Assembly (NCBI GenBank): GCA_005882905.1
Contig: VBBG01000022.1
Coordinates: 1 to 12,079, forward strand
DNA length: 12,079 nt
Origin: Candidatus Bathyarchaeota archaeon
Lineage (GTDB): Archaea > Thermoproteota > Bathyarchaeia > 40CM-2-53-6
Direction: 5' to 3'
Positions 1 to 6,228 of this stretch are shown here, piece after piece; the first letter of the stretch is position 1, and each line of letters opens with the position of its first letter. The translations under genes and the position numbers were made by a program. A model generated the notes under the pieces. It was given only the letters and a program-made list of their open reading frames with translations. It had not been told where the DNA came from and ran no database searches.

Positions 1-1
1 C

Positions 2-145
2 CAGGGATCGATGGGCAGGAACATCATAGGCCTCGATGCGGTGGAGGTTTCGCCCGAGCTCGATTCTGGCCAGACGGCAGCGGTTTGTGCAAAAGTCATA
101 TTCGAGGCAGTTGCTGCGCTCTCGGTTCGAGGCCTTCAAGAATAA
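2..145 (+). CDS. Agmatinase/arginase-family ureohydrolase, C-terminal fragment
   Basis: Only the last 47 codons lie in the window; the gene runs off its left edge. The visible peptide contains GLDAVEVSPELDSGQTAA, which matches the conserved C-terminal segment of the ureohydrolase family (V-E-V-S-P-x-x-D, then T-A about seven residues on, then a final helix). The family hydrolyses agmatine (agmatinase) or arginine with a binuclear Mn centre; the metal-binding part lies outside the window, so the substrate cannot be decided. In archaea agmatinase supports putrescine/spermidine synthesis, so that is the likeliest role. The stop TAA shares a base with the ATG of the next gene (TAATG), suggesting translational coupling. 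The family call is good; agmatinase over arginase or formimidoylglutamase is inference. Confidence 0.75.
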   Translation, partial: QGSMGRNIIGLDAVEVSPELDSGQTAAVCAKVIFEAVAALSVRGLQE

Positions 146-1317
146 TGCTGGATAACTACGTAACCGCCTCGACTACTCGTGTCAAGAGCGACAAGAACGT
201 TCCCCGGTCAAGGTTCGACGAACTCAAACATAGGGCAGAGAAGAAACTCAACTCGTCCTCGTCATTCAACGCTAAAGCCAATTTGAACGGTGTCGTCGTT
301 GAGTTCTGGGGCAACAGCCAGCACCAGTATGATTTCTGGAGGCTCAACTGGAATGAGGCCAAGGCGAACTCCACTACAGATGCGAGGATCATCTCAGCGT
401 TCGGTGTCCAAGACTCTGAACCATCCGCGTTCTATTGTCCGGAGATCCACGAATCCCTCTTCTTTAACACAGAATACTACGGGCAGTGCAAGAGCTGGGC
501 CCTGGGAATGGCCGCGGCGGTCCTCGAGACGTCTAGGAATACGCACTCGATCCACGGTGCCTGCGTTGACGTTGACGGCAAGGGAGTCATCATCGTCGCG
601 CCAACCGGCACGGGGAAGACAACTCAGGCGTTCAAGCTAATGGAGGTCCCGGGCGGTAGGATAGTTGGTGACGACTGGGTCTACATCGACCACCGGGAAG
701 GCAGGAGAAGAGGGCATCTTGTGGGAAGGCAGCCTGAGAAGAGTCTCTACATGCGAACGGAGAGCCAGCTCAACAAGGACTGGCTGCGGAAGATCTTCGA
801 CGAGAGCAAATGCGAGAATGTCGTCACGAGCAAGTCAAAATGCGAGTTCACTCAGGGTCCCACAGGCTGCAAACTCACCGGGCGGAATTGTGTCTTTGAC
901 GACGGGTTCGAATGGTGCTACTATGCTTTCGGAAACAGCCGAGCCCTCGTCCCACGAGAGGAACTGTTCGGGATCGACAAGGTGGCTGACGAAGCGAGAA
1001 TTCGACTCCTTGTATTGTTGCGCCGCGATGACAGGAGCCCACCAGAAGTCAAACTCGACGCTGACGATGCAATTCAGGTACTTCGAAAGGGCGAGTATAT
1101 GATTCGTCCCGGAGCAGGACCCAAGGAGATGTGGGGGCACATGGGGTATGAGCCCTGGTACAATCCGTACCTGCTCCACCTAGACCACGCTCGTCAAGAA
1201 GAGTTCTTTCGAACAATGATCTCCCGATTCAGAGTGAAGTGTCTATTGTTGAATACAGGGATTGAGAGCGTGGAGGCGACCCACAAGCGGATAATGAGCG
1301 CACTTCAGACCTGCTGA
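145..1317 (+). CDS. HprK/PEPCK-like P-loop kinase-type protein of unknown substrate
   Basis: A 390-residue protein. A longer in-frame start exists at 85, but it would lie inside the upstream coding sequence; ATG 145 overlaps the upstream stop and is preferred. Residues about 133-160 read like the core of the HPr kinase/PEP-carboxykinase fold: a His (H137) in SIHGAC, a strand GKGVIIV, and the Walker A loop APTGTGKTT (152-160). GDDWVYI (about 175-181) fits the acidic kinase-2 position of this fold. The roughly 130 N-terminal and 190 C-terminal residues are not recognised; the centre has several Cys (CENV, KCEF, GCKL, NCVF) that might bind metal. There is no signal peptide. It is not a bona fide PEPCK because the oxaloacetate-binding motifs were not found. 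Coupling to the ureohydrolase gene suggests co-expression. Fold class is fairly secure; substrate is unknown. Confidence 0.65.
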   Translation: MLDNYVTASTTRVKSDKNVPRSRFDELKHRAEKKLNSSSSFNAKANLNGVVVEFWGNSQHQYDFWRLNWNEAKANSTTDARIISAFGVQDSEPSAFYCPEIHESLFFNTEYYGQCKSWALGMAAAVLETSRNTHSIHGACVDVDGKGVIIVAPTGTGKTTQAFKLMEVPGGRIVGDDWVYIDHREGRRRGHLVGRQPEKSLYMRTESQLNKDWLRKIFDESKCENVVTSKSKCEFTQGPTGCKLTGRNCVFDDGFEWCYYAFGNSRALVPREELFGIDKVADEARIRLLVLLRRDDRSPPEVKLDADDAIQVLRKGEYMIRPGAGPKEMWGHMGYEPWYNPYLLHLDHARQEEFFRTMISRFRVKCLLLNTGIESVEATHKRIMSALQTC

Positions 1318-1330
1318 GGGACTACGGTCC

Positions 1331-3112
1331 CTAGACTGCTTCCATCGGTTTGGACTCGATTTTCTTCAATTGATTATTGTACATTTCAATGATCTCGATG
1401 GCGGTGGTTGCCTCTTCGGGAGCCTTTTCGGTTCTGTATCTCCCGGTGAATCGTGGGAATCTTATTGCCAGGCCCGCCCCGGGTCGAATTGAGTTCATCC
1501 CGCAAGTATGAATTGGACTCAACGTGATCTCCGCCCCGATGACCTCTATTACTAGTCCAGGCACGAACCAAGCGTCCGCCTCAATCTTAGAGTCGACCCT
1601 AGCGTGCTTGTGGTCCACTTTGTACTTGTCCAATAGTTCCGGGAGCTTCGCTAGATCTTCGTCGGTGAATCCTGAGCCGCATTTGCAGGTTGTCCTGAAC
1701 ATGTCCTCCTTCTCGTCATAAGCAGCGAGAAGAAGCGCGCCATAGGCTCCTCCTCGCCTTCCTCTCCCGGCGAACGCGCCTACTACCGCGAGGTCGACGG
1801 TGTCTTGCATCTCCGACTTGTATTCTCTCTTGTACTTGATCCAGGCCCATCCTCTCGAACCAGCCTTATAGATCGAGTCTGGGCCGACACTCTTGATCAT
1901 CAAACCCTCACAGCCATCTGCGATTGCCTGCTGCATGAACTCATCCAACTGTTCAGCGCTTCTCACTATCATCTGGCGGGAGAGACCCAGCCGGTCTTGA
2001 GATCTGACCAATTTCTCCAGGGCTCCACGACGTTTGGGATATGGTTGGCCGGTGTAGTCAGTTCCATTGGCGAATAGAATGTCGAAGGCAAAGAATGCAA
2101 CGGGAATTTCTTCGATCGTCTTCTCAAGCTCGTACTTGCGACCTCTCCGCTGTGATACTAGCTGGAAGGGAAGCAGGTCTCCAGTCGCGCTGTCGACAGG
2201 GACCGTCTCGCCCTCAAGAACGATCTCTCCAATCCCTACTCCTTGCTTCAGCAGTTTCTGGACGTCCGGGAACTGCTCGGTGATATTCTCCAGTCTCCGT
2301 GAAAACATAGTGATGCCGTTTGGGGAGAGATGCGCTTGAATTCTCAAGCCATCGTACTTGTACTCGGCGGCTGCAATCCCGTCCATCTTTTCAAGAATCT
2401 CCTTCGCATCGGGGAGTCGTTCAGCCAACATCGGGCGAACTGGAATCCCTACTGTTATCTTGAAAGACTCGATCTCTTGGATGCCTCCAGCAGCCAACCT
2501 TTTTGACAGGAGTCCCAGGTCTGATGACCGATTGTAAGCCTGCTCGAGAACCGTTCGCGAGGCTTTCCCGCTTGCGAAAGCCTGTGAGAGAGCATCGAGT
2601 ATGGTCATGTCCGCCACGCCTAGACGTAGACGCCCTAGGGCAGTTCTGATCAAATATTTGGCCTCGATCGGGGAGGCCTTGCCGAGCATTCCTGTCAGCT
2701 GTCGAATCTTCGACTCTACGGAGCCTGATCCGGCCGACCGAGCTATTCGGTCCAGCCCAGTGTAGACGTCCTCCACTGTGAGAGGTTCTTTCTGGAGCGC
2801 CGCTTGCGTCTTCTTGTCGAGGAGTTCTTCGACAGCAGTTCCTAGATCTCCCTTGGCCTTGTATTCGGCGGTAACCTTCTGCTCGGTTGTTCCGGCTACT
2901 GCGCTTATGCACTTGATCGCCAGTTTCTCCGCGATTCCGACCTCGATTCCAAGATAGTCCGGGTAGAGCTTTCCTTGCGTGAGGTAGACAACCTTGTCGA
3001 TAACGGTCGGGGGCGTCTGTCTGAGCAGACCGACGAGAAGGCTTGTGATTTCCAGTCGCTTGGTGGTTTTGCTAATACTCTCATATGCATCGACTAGGCG
3101 CGAGTAGAGCAT
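1331..3112 (-). CDS. lig: ATP-dependent DNA ligase
   Basis: A 593-residue protein, the usual size for archaeal LigI-type ligases, which seal nicks during replication and repair through a lysyl-AMP intermediate. Residues 1-210 form the helical N-terminal DNA-binding domain. The nucleotidyltransferase domain has motif I EYKYDGLR with catalytic K252, motif Ia SRRLENIT (271-278), motif III FFAFDILF (about 340-347), motif IV EGLMIKS (402-408) and motif V WIKYKREYK (424-432). The OB-fold domain ends with a motif VI-like RFPRF near residue 550. All catalytic motifs look intact. ATG 3112 is preferred because family similarity starts at once (MLYSRLVDAYE) and a TATA-like element lies about 45 bp upstream. 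It is convergent with the P-loop gene, 13 bp between stops. Confidence 0.96.
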   Translation of the reverse strand: MLYSRLVDAYESISKTTKRLEITSLLVGLLRQTPPTVIDKVVYLTQGKLYPDYLGIEVGIAEKLAIKCISAVAGTTEQKVTAEYKAKGDLGTAVEELLDKKTQAALQKEPLTVEDVYTGLDRIARSAGSGSVESKIRQLTGMLGKASPIEAKYLIRTALGRLRLGVADMTILDALSQAFASGKASRTVLEQAYNRSSDLGLLSKRLAAGGIQEIESFKITVGIPVRPMLAERLPDAKEILEKMDGIAAAEYKYDGLRIQAHLSPNGITMFSRRLENITEQFPDVQKLLKQGVGIGEIVLEGETVPVDSATGDLLPFQLVSQRRGRKYELEKTIEEIPVAFFAFDILFANGTDYTGQPYPKRRGALEKLVRSQDRLGLSRQMIVRSAEQLDEFMQQAIADGCEGLMIKSVGPDSIYKAGSRGWAWIKYKREYKSEMQDTVDLAVVGAFAGRGRRGGAYGALLLAAYDEKEDMFRTTCKCGSGFTDEDLAKLPELLDKYKVDHKHARVDSKIEADAWFVPGLVIEVIGAEITLSPIHTCGMNSIRPGAGLAIRFPRFTGRYRTEKAPEEATTAIEIIEMYNNQLKKIESKPMEAV

Positions 3113-3151
3113 TCTGATCAGGACCTTCAGACTCGCGCTCGCTACTCAGTC

Positions 3152-3163
3152 TATGTTATAGAG
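3152..3163 (-). promoter_or_regulatory. TATA-like promoter of the DNA ligase gene
   Basis: On the minus strand the segment reads CTCTATAACATA. Initiation about 26 bp downstream would fall near 3130, giving a leader of roughly 15-20 nt before ATG 3112. The core is partly symmetrical (CTATgttATAG) and could also fire toward the structured segment on the plus strand. Confidence 0.4.
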
Positions 3164-3204
3164 CGTTGGTCAGAGAGGGCTGCTCCAATTTTCGGACCCA
3201 GGAG

Positions 3205-3390
3205 AGGAGTTGTCGCAGACAAATCGTTCAGAATAAGCCCGGATCAACGATCCGGGAGTGGCGTCCCCCAGAGCACCTTATTCACGCTTGAAGGGCTCTC
3301 ACCAGCACTTACTGAAAAACGCCCTTCAACCCGTTCTTCGCGACAAACCGATAATCTCGCCCAATTCTGTTTCAGATGGCGAGAGGATGT
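3205..3390. other. Inverted-repeat-rich intergenic segment, possible structured RNA
   Basis: The gap 3113-3544 holds no convincing gene. Within it are a hairpin TTGTC-GCA-GACAA (3210-3222); an outer stem GAATAAG/CTTATTC (3231-3237 with 3277-3283) enclosing a perfect hairpin CCCGGATC-AAC-GATCCGGG (3238-3256); a 9-bp pair TTGAAGGGC/GCCCTTCAA (3288-3296 with 3321-3329); and a 7-bp pair TCTCGCC/GGCGAGA (3355-3361 with 3378-3384). The stems follow each other without crossing, as in a folded RNA. Isolated 7-bp stems are expected by chance, but the contiguous series is less so. The strand is not determined, and no known RNA family signature was recognised. Confidence 0.3.
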
Positions 3391-3506
3391 CTCCAGAATT
3401 TAGAAACAAAAAAATTCCCGCGACGCAAAAGTGTCTTTCGTGAGACTTTCTGTTGAAGAAGTATCGTTCGAAACGCTCGTCTTGTATCCCAATCTCCGGT
3501 TCTGAT

Positions 3507-3516
3507 GGTTAAAATA
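3507..3516 (+). promoter_or_regulatory. TATA-like element upstream of the exported DUF4382-like gene
   Basis: GGTTAAAATA is centred about 33 bp before ATG 3545. Initiation some 26 bp downstream would give a nearly leaderless mRNA, typical of first genes in archaeal transcripts. Confidence 0.45.
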
Positions 3517-3544
3517 CCCGTTTCGAGTCTCGGCTCCCCGCTCG

Positions 3545-4060
3545 ATGTACTCTTTCCCGGCCTGGAGGCGGGCCCCCTTCATCGCCTTGCTCATCATCAT
3601 ATTCGTAATCGCCTATGCTCCAGCCACAACCCAAGGCACAGCTACCGTGAGGTTATCAGCGCTCATATCCCCCAGCAACATTAGCCACCTCTACATCAGC
3701 ATCTCAAGCATCCAACTCCACCGCGAAGGCTTTCTCAACTGGACAACAATCTCCCAGTCCTTTCCCGTCATCGACCTGCTGTCACCAGCAAGCCAGTCGA
3801 CTCCCCAGACCATAACCTCCGCATCAGTCCCCTCAGGCCGTTACGACAGCATGAAAATCATATTCTCCAACTCGACCGTCTTGATCAGCGGGCAAATTCG
3901 GCCAGTCGCTGCGCCCCCCGCGCTCGACGCGAACATGACAATGCTTGTCGCACCCAACGGGAACTGCGATCTCCTTCTCATAGTCGCTTTTGACTACGCG
4001 ACGCTCTTCGCGGACACGCCCTCCCTATCCTTCATCCTAGTCAGCGCATCAACAGCTTGA
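3545..4060 (+). CDS. Exported or membrane-anchored DUF4382-like protein
   Basis: A 171-residue protein. Residues 8-31 form a positively charged start (WRRAP) and a hydrophobic helix ending in ALA-like residues, so it is a signal peptide or N-terminal anchor. The rest is beta-rich and follows the DUF4382 pattern: a strand with SISSIQLHREG then W-T-T-I, an I-D-L-L motif (about 76-79), TSASVPSGRYDSMKIIFS (about 91-108, matching the family's 'paGtYtqIRL' segment), and a late acidic strand FDYATLF. The family occurs on archaeal and bacterial cell surfaces; its function is unknown. Several N-x-S/T sites (NIS, NWT, NST, NMT) would fit surface glycosylation. It has its own TATA-like element and lies 62 bp before the deaminase-like gene. 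Export is fairly secure; the family assignment is moderate. Confidence 0.65.
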   Translation: MYSFPAWRRAPFIALLIIIFVIAYAPATTQGTATVRLSALISPSNISHLYISISSIQLHREGFLNWTTISQSFPVIDLLSPASQSTPQTITSASVPSGRYDSMKIIFSNSTVLISGQIRPVAAPPALDANMTMLVAPNGNCDLLLIVAFDYATLFADTPSLSFILVSASTA

Positions 4061-4122
4061 GACGTGGCCTAGAAGCCGCGACCGAAACCATCAAATTCTC
4101 CCCGATAGAACCGTCGGGGAAC

Positions 4123-4659
4123 ATGTGCATCATAGGCAAGAACCAGCTCACGGAACTCATCAAGAGCTACAACTGCATCCACCCCTTCGACTACAGCCTC
4201 TTAGACGGCGACGGCTACATACTCACGGTCAAGGACGAGCGAACGCTCCACTATCTCGAACATCAGAACCTCATCTCCCACGAAGTCGTCTTCACCCCTC
4301 CCAACTATGTCGCGCACCTAACTGCCAAGAGCAAATACGGCCGGATGGGACTCTCCTTCCTCAACGCGGCAAAAGTGCACAGCGGCTACGTCGGAAGACT
4401 CGCCTTAGAACTCGTAAACCTAAGCAACGAGAGACAGCCCATCACCATCAGACGAGGCGACCCGTTGATGCATATCGAGTTCGTGAAGAGAGAAGGCGAA
4501 GCCTCGCCCTACAACGGGAACTATATGTTCCAGTTCATGAGCGAAGAAGAAATCTCCGACTATGTCGGAATCCTCACGCGCGATTTCAAGACAGTATTCC
4601 ACAAAGACGATCTTCTAAAAGCTGCGAAACAACGAGTCGCGGTCGCCCCATCAGCCTAG
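4123..4659 (+). CDS. dCTP deaminase/dUTPase-fold protein (Dcd-like)
   Basis: A 178-residue protein from ATG 4123. An upstream in-frame TTG at 4057, overlapping the previous stop, would add 22 residues, but similarity starts at MCIIGKNQLTELIKSY, the usual beginning of this family. Core signatures: KSKYGRMGLSF (69-79) with S70 and R74 in the phosphate-binding S-x-x-x-R motif; HSGYVGRLALELVN (86-99) with E96 at the catalytic Glu position; RRGDPLMHIEF (110-120); and the C-terminal SPYNGNYMFQ (128-137). The family forms trimers that deaminate dCTP or hydrolyse dUTP, supplying dUMP for dTMP synthesis. Two things are odd: the N-terminal P-A-S-Y-D-L-R-L motif is replaced by HPFDYSLLDGDGY, and the usual Gln before 'vF' is His117. 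Fold is secure; exact activity is not. Its stop overlaps that of the convergent HD gene. Confidence 0.8.
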   Translation: MCIIGKNQLTELIKSYNCIHPFDYSLLDGDGYILTVKDERTLHYLEHQNLISHEVVFTPPNYVAHLTAKSKYGRMGLSFLNAAKVHSGYVGRLALELVNLSNERQPITIRRGDPLMHIEFVKREGEASPYNGNYMFQFMSEEEISDYVGILTRDFKTVFHKDDLLKAAKQRVAVAPSA

Positions 4660-5192
4660 CTTGCGATCTGATTCAACACCCGGCTCAGCTCGGGATCCTT
4701 TATCTCCCTAGCAGCGGATTGAAAAAATCTCTGCACCCTAGTTCTTCCAACCCTCCTTCCAATTCTGGCTGCTTGAAATGCCATCTCGAGCTTATCCAAT
4801 TCGTGCACCAGCAACGCCTCCTTTGTGCGTAACAGCCTGAGATCCGTCCACAGTCTACGGTACGAGCCTCGAAGATTACTAGGTAGATTCTTGATCAGCT
4901 CGTCCATAGCTCTCCTTCTCGCGCCGTGTACCTCGGGGGCTCCTAGGATCCTCTTGTCTGCAGGAGTAAGATCTCCCGTTATTGCTTCTTCCAAATCATG
5001 AATCAGAGCAAGCTTGAGAACCATCCCAACGTCGTACTTCCTCCGCTCCGCTTCCAACCAGGCCAGCATCGCTAGACCGAAGGAGTGGTCTGCAACGGAC
5101 TCGATCCTCGTCAAACCCAACCTCTTCCAGCCCCTCCTTTCCTCAGCCTTCAATTGTGCTGCATACCGCCACAATTTGACAAGTGACTCCAA
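4656..5192 (-). CDS. HD-domain 5'-nucleotidase (YfbR/HDDC2 family)
   Basis: From TTG 5192 the protein has 178 residues and starts MESLVKLWRYAAQLKAEERR, matching the family start 'LK..xR.GW'; the open frame extends to ATG 5252, but the extra 20 residues do not resemble the family and would cover the probable promoter. Metal ligands of the HD fold are visible: H36 in ESVADHS, H65-D66 in LIHDLEEA, and D133 in HELDKLEM. E69 and GDLTP (73-77) are typical of this subgroup, which dephosphorylates deoxynucleoside 5'-monophosphates with a divalent metal. Together with the convergent deaminase-like gene it suggests control of pyrimidine deoxynucleotide pools. Its TAG and the neighbour's TAG share the palindrome CTAG (4656-4659), so there is no room for separate terminators. 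Family is secure; start is moderate. Confidence 0.85.
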   Translation of the reverse strand: MESLVKLWRYAAQLKAEERRGWKRLGLTRIESVADHSFGLAMLAWLEAERRKYDVGMVLKLALIHDLEEAITGDLTPADKRILGAPEVHGARRRAMDELIKNLPSNLRGSYRRLWTDLRLLRTKEALLVHELDKLEMAFQAARIGRRVGRTRVQRFFQSAAREIKDPELSRVLNQIAS

Positions 5193-5230
5193 GTGATTCG
5201 GTACCGCAAAACGCGCGCAAATTCTAAAAC

Positions 5231-5245
5231 CTTTACTTACGTAAA
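5231..5245. repeat. 15-base direct repeat, copy 1
   Basis: CTTTACTTACGTAAA occurs here and again at 6818-6832 in the same orientation. The sequence is nearly palindromic around TTACGTAA. This copy lies between the divergent HD nucleotidase and AbrB-like genes, about 40 bp from the proposed HD start, so it might be a promoter or operator. Alternatively the two copies are the ends of an inserted segment. Confidence 0.6.
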
Positions 5246-5294
5246 CGCACAAATACGTTCTCCATGCCAGAAACGTGCTGGGGCAATTCCCTAC

Positions 5295-5531
5295 ATGGTC
5301 AAGAAGATAGTCACTAGCTTCGCCGTCGCCAAGAAGACAGCCAAGAGCGGAGAGGCGGTCTATCGCTCACCCAGGATTTATCTGCCCACCAAGCTGACGG
5401 ACGACTCCGTCTTTCCATTCAAAGAAGGCGACCTTCTGATGGTCAAGGTTGATGGAAGAAGGCTGATTGTCCAGAGAGTTCGAAAACCTGAGAGGCGCAC
5501 CGAGATCGCCAATGAGCAACGCCAGAAGTGA
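5295..5531 (+). CDS. Small AbrB/SpoVT-like protein
   Basis: A 78-residue basic protein from ATG 5295. The frame is open further upstream to ATG 5193, but that would run through the divergent promoter region and adds residues of no recognisable type. Residues 22-62 (VYRSPRIYLPTKL, then FKEGDLLMVKVDGRRLIVQRV) follow the swapped-hairpin AbrB pattern: a strand with R-I-Y-L-P, a short helix, a G-D turn, and two closing strands. The tail is highly charged. AbrB-like proteins are DNA-binding regulators and often antitoxins; no toxin partner lies next to it. The following gene starts 36 bp on, and a 13-bp palindrome sits between them. The family call rests on pattern alone. Confidence 0.55.
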   Translation: MVKKIVTSFAVAKKTAKSGEAVYRSPRIYLPTKLTDDSVFPFKEGDLLMVKVDGRRLIVQRVRKPERRTEIANEQRQK

Positions 5532-5548
5532 TATTATGTTCGGAACAT
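5529..5548 (+). promoter_or_regulatory. TATA-like element overlapping a 13-bp palindrome
   Basis: TGATATTATG (5529-5538) is a plausible TATA box for the gene starting at TTG 5568. It overlaps the palindrome ATGTTC-G-GAACAT (5536-5548). A dimeric repressor bound there would block TBP/TFB access; the adjacent AbrB-like protein is an obvious but untested candidate. Confidence 0.4.
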
Positions 5549-5567
5549 TTGATAGGACGATAACAGG

Positions 5568-6002
5568 TTGCTTAGAGTAACGATTCAGGTAACAAACATC
5601 AGCGGAGAACGCTACTGGGCCGCGGACAACCCGCTGCCCAGTCAGGTCCAGATCGCAGTAAACATAAACATCGTCGGACTAGACCAGAAGAACGAATCAA
5701 CCGCCGAAGCGCCTTTCGTATTCACAGTAAGTTACATCCCATCAATCGCGCAGCTAAGCATCAAAGGAAAGGCCCAGATATCCGGCGACCGCGCAGAAGT
5801 CAGCCAGATGATAGACGAGAGCAAGAGGAACAGACCACCCCCAGCGACGGTAATCCAAGCCGTCTCCAGCATAGCAATGGCCGACGCGATTATCATCTCC
5901 AGAAGTCTCGGAATCCCACCACCACTTCCACCCATGGGCGTCCCGACTGAGGGGGCAGCACAGCAGCCGGGGCCAAGGAAGGAATCGAGATATACGACTT
6001 AG
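5568..6002 (+). CDS. Putative SecB-like protein
   Basis: A 144-residue protein starting at TTG 5568; no ATG or GTG is available near the beginning of the similarity-like region. The first 70 residues alternate like strands of a curled sheet (LRVTIQVTNI, QIAVNINIVGL, FVFTVSYIPSIAQLSIKGKAQI), followed by a helix (about 95-115, VIQAVSSIAMADAIIISRSLG) and a proline cluster (PPPLPP) before a disordered tail. This order recalls SecB-type chaperones, whose sheet is followed by helices and a Pro-containing segment; archaeal SecB-like proteins have been described (for example MJ0357 of Methanocaldococcus). No signal peptide is present. The resemblance is architectural and was judged by eye; it may be an unrelated conserved archaeal protein. 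After its TAG stop the same frame stays open for 99 codons. Confidence 0.5.
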   Translation: MLRVTIQVTNISGERYWAADNPLPSQVQIAVNINIVGLDQKNESTAEAPFVFTVSYIPSIAQLSIKGKAQISGDRAEVSQMIDESKRNRPPPATVIQAVSSIAMADAIIISRSLGIPPPLPPMGVPTEGAAQQPGPRKESRYTT

Positions 6003-6019
6003 AGCCGGAAGCTCAACAT

Positions 6020-6060
6020 CCAAAATATTGGAGTCATCGTATCTCTCCAAAAAATTGGAG
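6020..6060. repeat. Tandem near-palindromic 14-mers
   Basis: CCAAAATATTGGAG (6020-6033) and CCAAAAAATTGGAG (6047-6060) match at 13 of 14 bases and are 27 bp apart. Each is an inverted repeat CCAA-N4-TTGG; the second extends to CTCCAA-AAAA-TTGGAG. They could be paired operator sites or weak terminator hairpins for the gene ending at 6002. Confidence 0.5.
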
Positions 6061-6157
6061 CGCTTGATTCCTGGGAAGCAAGAATTTCTTTCCGTGACGG
6101 ATTTCTAGAGCTAATCCTCGGCAGTCATACACGGCACATCACGAATAATCATGGGGA

Positions 6158-6184
6158 GTTTGCTTTCTATACTGGAAAGCAAAC
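6158..6184. repeat. 27-bp perfect inverted repeat upstream of the recombinase
   Basis: GTTTGCTTTC (6158-6167) and GAAAGCAAAC (6175-6184) pair perfectly over 10 bp around TATACTG. A T-run (6197-6202) follows 12 bp later, so an RNA hairpin acting as terminator for plus-strand transcription is possible. Its position 45 bp before a tyrosine recombinase also fits an operator or a recombination core of two inverted arms around a 7-bp spacer. Confidence 0.55.
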
Positions 6185-6228
6185 GCTAAATTATCATTTT
6201 TTGCCCTTAGCCAGTAAGTGGTCGCCGA

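Noticed and set aside
85..144. Longer start for the P-loop kinase-like gene
   Set aside because: It lies inside the ureohydrolase coding end, which ends with the TAATG overlap at 145; the added residues (Cys/Ser/Arg-rich) look like a shadow frame.
3160..3215. Resemblance of the minus strand to the SRP RNA helix 8 (TCCGAAAATTGGAGCAGCCC)
   Set aside because: The match is partial, the GNAR loop is wrong, and no long flanking helix 5 or expected 5'/3' domains could be found; it also overlaps the ligase upstream region.
3258..3443. 61-codon plus-strand frame in the ligase/DUF4382 gap
   Set aside because: GTG start without promoter, low-complexity composition, and it runs through four inverted repeats that look non-coding.
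4125..4832. 235-codon frame on the plus strand
   Set aside because: It is rich in Arg, His and Gln as expected for a shifted frame over the Dcd-like gene, and runs antisense through the HD gene.
6000..6002. TAG read as pyrrolysine
   Set aside because: The open frame after it is tempting, but other genes here also end in TAG (for example 4657-4659, shared with a convergent gene) and no Pyl machinery is seen.
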